Shown: piece after piece, positions 59,301 to 64,000 of the stretch
Position numbering within the stretch: the stretch's first letter is position 1
Layout of the letters: every line of letters begins with the position of its first letter
NCBI GenBank assembly: GCA_020536535.1
Contig: JAHLWZ010000811.1
Span: 58,389 to 122,388 of the forward strand
Direction of reading: 5' to 3'
Origin: Pelomyxa schiedti
Taxonomy: Eukaryota; Evosea; Pelobiontida; Pelomyxidae
DNA: 64,000 bases
The notes under the pieces: model-generated
Seen by the model: only the letters and a program-made list of their open reading frames with translations
What the model was told of the DNA's origin: nothing
Databases searched by the model: none
Made by a program: the position numbers and the translations under genes

Positions 59301-60788
59301 GGCACATCACAGTATTTTTTTCCCCCTATTTTTCTTATTTGAGATAGCTGTTGTCAAACACCAGTGCTCACCCTTTTCAGGACTTACACCTCTTCATTTT
59401 GCTTGTAGAGGAGGTCATTCAGCTGTCTCGTAAGTGTCGTTTTCATATTTTTCTGGTTTTTTTCACTTTTTTCAAGGAAATTACTCTTAAGTGCTGGAGC
59501 AAACCCTGATTCCGTTGCTGAGGCATTATCTGTGGATGACAGTGAAGGTACCCCAATGTCTTTTGCTAGAGAAGCTGGCAATTTTAGACTTGTAAGAATG
59601 TTGATGGATCCTCTCAGAAGGTTTGTCAAACAGTGTAGGTAGTAACGAGGAAGTTTATCCTCCTGCAGTTCTTTGGCAGTAATGCTCAGAAATTTTACTC
59701 TGGATTCTGATGATGATGCTTCCCACACCAAAACACCGGTTGAAGATGTGTTCGAGCCTATGCCACAGAAACATGTGGGAGTGTGCTCTATATGGTGTGT
59801 TTACTTGACAACAAAGTTAATACTCACTTAAATTTTGTATGGTTCACAGTGACCAAGAGTCTGTGCCTCTTGTAGTCCTTAGTAGATGCCACCATGAGTA
59901 AGAGTTCCAGAAAAACAATGTTAAGAAAATTCTACTCACGTTACAGATTTTGTGCAGAGTGTCTCAATGGTTGGTTTACATCATCATTCAATGGTACTGT
60001 CATCTACGATCCGATATTCTCTAATGTGTAGCAACAAGGTTACACACATTCGAGATGCCCAAATAAAGGATGCCAAATGATCGTGTCATACTATGATTTA
60101 CGGTATTTACAGTTAAAAAGAAAAGTTCTAACTGTCACAAAGAGAGTGTGTAGCCAACATAAATCAGTATGAAGAACAGATGTTAAGACGAGCTATTATG
60201 GATATCCCGGATTTCAGGTAACCACTGTAAGTGAGAGCTACGTTGTAGTCAGCTTTAAATTACAGATGGTGCCCCAAATGCCAGACTGGTGGCATAACCT
60301 CATGCTGTGATGCCATTTGCTTCAATTGCGGATTTCATTACTGTGCCCAGTGCATGTTTGCCAAACATGAGGGCACCTGCGAAAGTTACTTTCAAAACGT
60401 GCTGGTATCTCATGAAATCAAGAGGGATTAATGACAAACCTGAAAAAGGAAGAAGAAAGAGGGAAAAGACGAGAATCCAGAAAGGCAAAGGAAATGTTTG
60501 AAAGTGAGAAAGTGAGTGCATCCCGATAATATAAAAACATTAACGTTCAAACAGTGGATCAAGGATTTTTCAAAGCCTTGCCCAGGTTGTAAATGCAATA
60601 TAAAACGCAGTGGGGGGTATGCAAAAACCTCCCTTTTAATTTGAAACCAAAAGCAAAACAACTAAAAACACTCAAGGTGCTCTCACATTGTATGTAAAAA
60701 CTGTCAATTTCAATGGTGTTGGTTGTGTGGAGGTACTTATATGGGCTTGTACACTTTTGGGGACAAGTGCCCTTGCAACAGGCACTAA
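56301..60788 (+). CDS. Ankyrin-repeat RBR (RING-between-RING) E3 ubiquitin ligase
   Basis: The ATG at 56301 (MDSGSGAGDDEDEASH) begins a GC-rich acidic low-complexity exon, followed by ankyrin repeats in small exons: LIVAARYGRLEEVKDLVERR then GADVNCRAEDDWTPLHVACQ; GATPLHIACE; NAFHTAVDSGNIHIVTLM; DGSTCLLLACEQGDMALI; FDKNHQEK; GLTPLHFACRGGHSAVS. The C-terminus is an RBR module. RING1 (about 59780-59965) reads CSIC, then after an intron DQESVPLVVLSRCHHEFCAE then CLNGWF. The IBR region (about 60030-60375) has RCPNKGCQMIVSYYDLR, then FRWCPKCQTGGITSCCDAIC and FNCGFHYCAQCMFAKHEGTC. RING2 (about 60565-60745) has KPCPGCKCNIKRSGG, then SHIVCKNCQFQWCWLCGGTY; the Cys expected to accept ubiquitin lies in this block. 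It ends KCPCNRH with TAA at 60786-60788. Ankyrin repeats before an RBR recall ANKIB1. Substrate unknown. Confidence 0.85.
56733..56775 (+). repeat. TTTG/CTTG tetranucleotide microsatellite in an intron
   Basis: A run of GTTT units changing to GCTT units lies at the start of an intron of the ankyrin-RBR gene. It is tolerated because it is non-coding; copy number is probably variable. Confidence 0.85.
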
Positions 60789-60893
60789 TCCTTTTTGTTG
60801 TAACAAGTGTTTTCATCAATTCAATTTTGATTTCCTCATAAGAATTGTTCGTTTTCTTTTTTTTTTGTGGAGGGTAATTTAATTCACTCCACA

Positions 60894-62824
60894 TACCACA
60901 ACAAAATTCCCACACACACCAAACATACAGCACCAAGGAATCCAATAAAAAAAGCACCACAGGAAAGTCGGCAGTTAATATTCCATCTGTTCTTATTGGC
61001 ATCAATGAGAGGCAAGCACGGCTGATTGAGTTCTATTGGTGTATCAGTAACTTGTGTTTTACGGAATTATGTACCTTCTATTACAATTGGTACACAGATA
61101 GAGTCACTTGGGGCAAGGAGCTTCAGGGACGTGGGTGTTTTGGCTCTGTTGGTTGTTTCTCCGGGTGTTGTTGGTGTTACTGTGAGAGTTCTAGAGGGTG
61201 TAGTTGTTTCCGTTTTAGGGGTGTAGGGGTGTAGAATTTCGTTTTGGGGTGGTGGTTGTTCTCGAGTGGTATTCTGAGTTTCAGTATTTCGAGGTGAAGA
61301 TAATGCTGTTGGTGTGGTGGATGAAGAATTGGGGCTGAGGAGTTGGGGTGGGTTTGATGAAGATGGATCCCAAGATAAAACACCCGTCTCGCATCCGCGA
61401 GTTCTAAGAAAAAGTCAAAAACTTGTGAAAAAGAGCAGGGAATAAGCAGTACTTGTTGGAGATGGAAGGAATACTTATCCTGAGAATATTTTACTGGTTA
61501 GTATGTTAGCTTTTTGACAATGATAAAAACCATGAAAAAGGCATACCGTGTTATATTGTACTTGGTGTTTGGAAGATGATCTATTTTATAAACATATCTT
61601 GATAGGAGTGAGAAAAGTTTGTGTGTTTGTGAGAGATCTTACCTATGATTGTGCCCATTGATGACTGAAAGAAGCAAAAGGTAAGAAAGAGTATTTGATT
61701 TTATGACAGGAACCTGTTGAAAAGCCAAATGGTATGAGAAGTGTCTTGGTTAATCTGTTAGTATTTTCCATGTGCCTGTGGCTGTCTTCTGAATCTTTCC
61801 ACACACTATGATGTGTCACCAAGTGCAGCCTTGGACTGCGTGATGGTGTTGGATAAGATAACGGAAAGAGGAGTGGAGATGATGTAAGTAGTTTTGGCGT
61901 GGATTCAGAGTATGTGGGGCTGTGATGGGGTGTTTCTGGTGACTTCGAACAGTCACTGGATGATAAATTATTTCTGGAATCCTCATTAGGGTGCACTTTT
62001 GGTACACCCATTTTTTGGAGCTCATCTGAAGCCCATTGAATTTGACTGGCACTAATTTGGGGTATCTTGGGAAATTAGACAAGGTTTGAGCAGAGCGGAG
62101 CTCTCATACCACTCCGTGGTAACTACACAGAGCCACAAAAATATCATCCCCCACCCGGGTGATTGTATCACAAGTGGCAGCATTGAACGCCGCAACATCG
62201 GCTTGCAGTGCTATCATAGAGAACATCTGCTTCACTTTGGCCCGGGCAGCCACACTTCTACTAGATAATCCCAGGTGCCCAACTCCTTCAAAGAAAGCTC
62301 CTCCATATTCTATTATCAATAAGGAAGGCTAAAAGTTCAAAAGGTCCAAAAGCCAAATAGAAGTGAGGGAAACAAAAAAAAAAAAAAAACCCCAGTCACT
62401 TGACACACAGACCGTGGTTTCCTATGGTACAAATGACCACCATTCGCAAATCGCGCATGGCTCTCGCGACCAAATCCGACGCCTCTTCCAATTCGGCCCC
62501 AACCGCGTGCTCCACGAGGTCCCCGCCAAGAACGAGCACCTTCTCAGGGCGGCCCGCCAGCAGTCCCATAATCAGCGATTGCGCTGTGAACCCCTGCCCG
62601 GACCTCCCCAGGTGCACGTCCGAGCACAACAACACGCCCTCCGCCATGAGCCCTGGCCCTTGGTTGTTGATGTTGCCAATTTGGGCCGCTGCCGAGGCGG
62701 CGCTTGTGGTCGTGGTCGTGGTCGATGCCGATGCTGCCGTTTGGTTGTTTGTTGGTTGTACAGGCAGTACGCAGGCGGATGCTGCATCCCGTTCACTATT
62801 GTGGGTGTCGGTAGTGGCTGCCAT
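60894..62824 (-). CDS. Metallophosphoesterase with C-terminal transmembrane anchor
   Basis: The start MAATTDTHNSERD at 62824 opens a Thr/Ala-rich GC-rich exon followed by the calcineurin-like core: GVLLCSDVHLGRSG (D-x-H, near 62610), VLVLGGDLVEHA (GGD) and VVICTIGNH. A 103-nt intron (62310-62412) restores GNHEYGGAFFEGVGH, the metal-binding GNHE. Then come DDIFVALCSY, ISASQIQWASDELQKM, a Ser/Pro-rich insertion, LHLVTHHSVW (H for metal) and INGHNHR (GHxH, near 61650). All five motif blocks are present and in order. A Thr/Pro-rich stalk leads to a C-terminal hydrophobic segment CGAFFIGFLGAVCLVCVGIL then LWYVE and a stop at 60894. The protein has no clear signal peptide, so it could be tail-anchored, with the catalytic domain in the cytosol. 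Substrate (protein, lipid or nucleotide phosphate) is not readable. Confidence 0.78.
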
Positions 62825-62962
62825 CGGCGGTGCGCTGTCGTGGTTTTTTTTTTCCGTTTGGTTCCAAAACGAAAAATCTAGGAAGACAAGAATCAACACC
62901 GCACTTTTTAGGAAAGACAGTTCTGGATGTTTCTGATGATTTTTTCGTTCATAGCATTATTT

Positions 62963-64000
62963 TCATAGCATTATTTCTTGTAGAGCAGAAAGTAGGTCTT
63001 GTGAAGCAGGACCAGACCACTGCATATTTAATACGCCATAGCTTTCTTCAGCATCATAGGTACGTCCAGTCCCGCTGCTCTGGGTTCCATCTATAGCCCA
63101 ATATCCCCAGTTGAGTGTGTTCTCAGTAATGTACTGCCGGATCATCTGGAACCTGGAAATGGAGTTGAATCAACCACCGCGGATGATGGGATGCATACCA
63201 GCGGCCCTGCCCTGTTGTGTCATCAACGCAGTCAGAGCTCGAGTGGCAAGTCCCAAACTCGCCAAGCCAAATAGGGGCAGTATAGGATTCGTTACTTTTC
63301 ATAATAACTAGTGGAAAATAGGTTGAATGATGAAGAATTCCTGTGCGAGATACTCACAGCCCCATGCTTCATCCAATTCCGAAGAGAAAATCGAGTAGGA
63401 ATTTGTAACGTGGTCCCTTTTCAGTGTTACCAGGGAGGAATCGAAGTTGCAGTTAGATACCAAGAATAGTCATGCGCAGAGTATATGAGCCTGCCTGGTA
63501 CACTTAATGTTAGAGGAGAGGTTGCCACTTTGGTCAGGTCTAGAGCATAATTCAGCCCCTCCACGAATATCAAAAGAGATGGATTGACATTAAGAACGGT
63601 ATTCGCCCCAGCGGTTGCAGCACGAGCCCAATCGTTTGTTGCTCCTGTGCCCCAAGCTGGTACTGTAACCTTCCCACCAATTGTGCTGCTCCGGAGTTCG
63701 TTTCGCAAATCAACACCAATCTATTGATGTGAGAAAGGGTGTCTCTTTCTTGTTGATAGGAACAAATACCACATAGGGTTGGGACTTGTACCGCAGTACC
63801 AAGGAAGACCAGTCAGAGAGCCATTTCTGCTCTGAGTATCGGTCATTGTACCACAAGCCATTCTGATCGGAATCGGAGCAGCACCAGTCACTATCACTCA
63901 TGTGATTGTCAAGTATAATCATCAGTCCTTGTGCTTTGATTCATTATTGAAGGAATTCATATTTGAGTTTTCAAGGTGTCACGGTTCATCATACAAGCAA
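62963..64000 (-). CDS. Glycoside hydrolase family 5 endoglucanase, 5' end outside the window
   Basis: A GH5 (cellulase) catalytic domain missing its N-terminus. From the 5' side: GLMIILDNHMSDSDWCCSDS (the conserved DNH strand), GLWYNDRYSEQKWLSDWSSL, YKSQPYVV, then IDLRNELRS near 63720 with the NE acid/base Glu. Next are TAGANTVLNVNPSLLIFVEG, then LIYSAHDYSWYL (His-x-Tyr of the active site), APIWLGEFGTCHSSSDCVDD (the Glu in GEF is the nucleophile) and NWGYWAIDGTQSSGTGRTYD (Trp strand). The frame ends LLSALQEIML at 62963. Both catalytic Glu are present, so it is likely active on beta-1,4-glucan. Introns confirm it is nuclear. GH5 genes with this pattern are found in fungi, bacteria and amoebae; secretion is expected but the signal peptide is outside the window. 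Confidence 0.87.

Overview
This window is nuclear DNA from an intron-rich but very gene-dense microbial eukaryote. Evidence: GT-AG introns of mostly 45-75 nt in nearly every gene, eukaryote-only genes (SF3A1, TFIIE-beta, sestrin, CLU, RasGEF, RhoGAP, F-box, VPS9, RBR ubiquitin ligase), and intergenic gaps often of only 20-200 bp. The set of many Ras/Rho/Rab regulators, a TKL kinase, LRR and ankyrin proteins, secreted hydrolases and a corrinoid-type UroD/MtaA methyltransferase suggests a phagotrophic amoeboid protist, possibly an anaerobic amoebozoan (Archamoebae/Pelomyxa-like). That placement is inference only.

Layout (coordinates are start codon to stop codon, introns included; internal exon borders only partly resolved): 1-34 (-) truncated start of a possible secreted protein; 334-3375 (+) LRR protein; 3562-6419 (+) VPS9 Rab5-GEF; 6639-8170 (+) UroD/MtaA-like protein; 8236-10973 (-) F-box/LRR; 11165-14852 (-) RasGEF; 15645-16548 (+) secreted Amidase_6 protein; 16696-20160 (-) TKL kinase; 20561-23142 (-) sestrin; 23214-24506 (-) rhodanese + dual-specificity phosphatase; 24601-27588 (+) SF3A1; 27695-30788 (-) PH-RhoGAP; 31028-32209 (-) TFIIE-beta; 32401-36275 (+) Crinkler/RHS-type NTPase-nuclease; 36371-42272 (+) CLU-TPR-LRR; 42292-44802 (+) E2-like protein; 44853-48368 (-) cysteine-rich repeat membrane protein; 48563-51440 (-) PH-patatin; 52205-56097 (-) UBA-like/VIT/vWA; 56301-60788 (+) ankyrin-RBR ubiquitin ligase; 60894-62824 (-) membrane-anchored metallophosphoesterase; 62963 to beyond 64000 (-) GH5 endoglucanase.

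Many genes begin with a GC-rich exon encoding low-complexity Pro/Gln/Ser/Ala/Gly sequence and continue into AT-rich exons holding the recognisable domains. Long homopolymer tracts lie almost always inside introns, mostly as poly-T on the sense strand. There is no operon logic, but several themes recur: small-GTPase control (VPS9, RasGEF, PH-RhoGAP), phosphorylation control (TKL kinase, dual-specificity phosphatase), ubiquitin machinery (F-box, E2-like, RBR, UBA-like), nutrient/stress sensing (sestrin), organelle distribution (CLU), and extracellular or lysosomal digestion (Amidase_6, patatin, GH5).

The strongest candidates for something unusual are the Crinkler/RHS-type gene, which keeps Walker A, Walker B and a PD-(D/E)XK-like nuclease motif after splicing; the in-frame joining of CLU and TPR to an LRR domain; and an intron-containing UroD/MtaA homologue that keeps its His-x-Cys zinc motif but lacks the usual downstream Cys.
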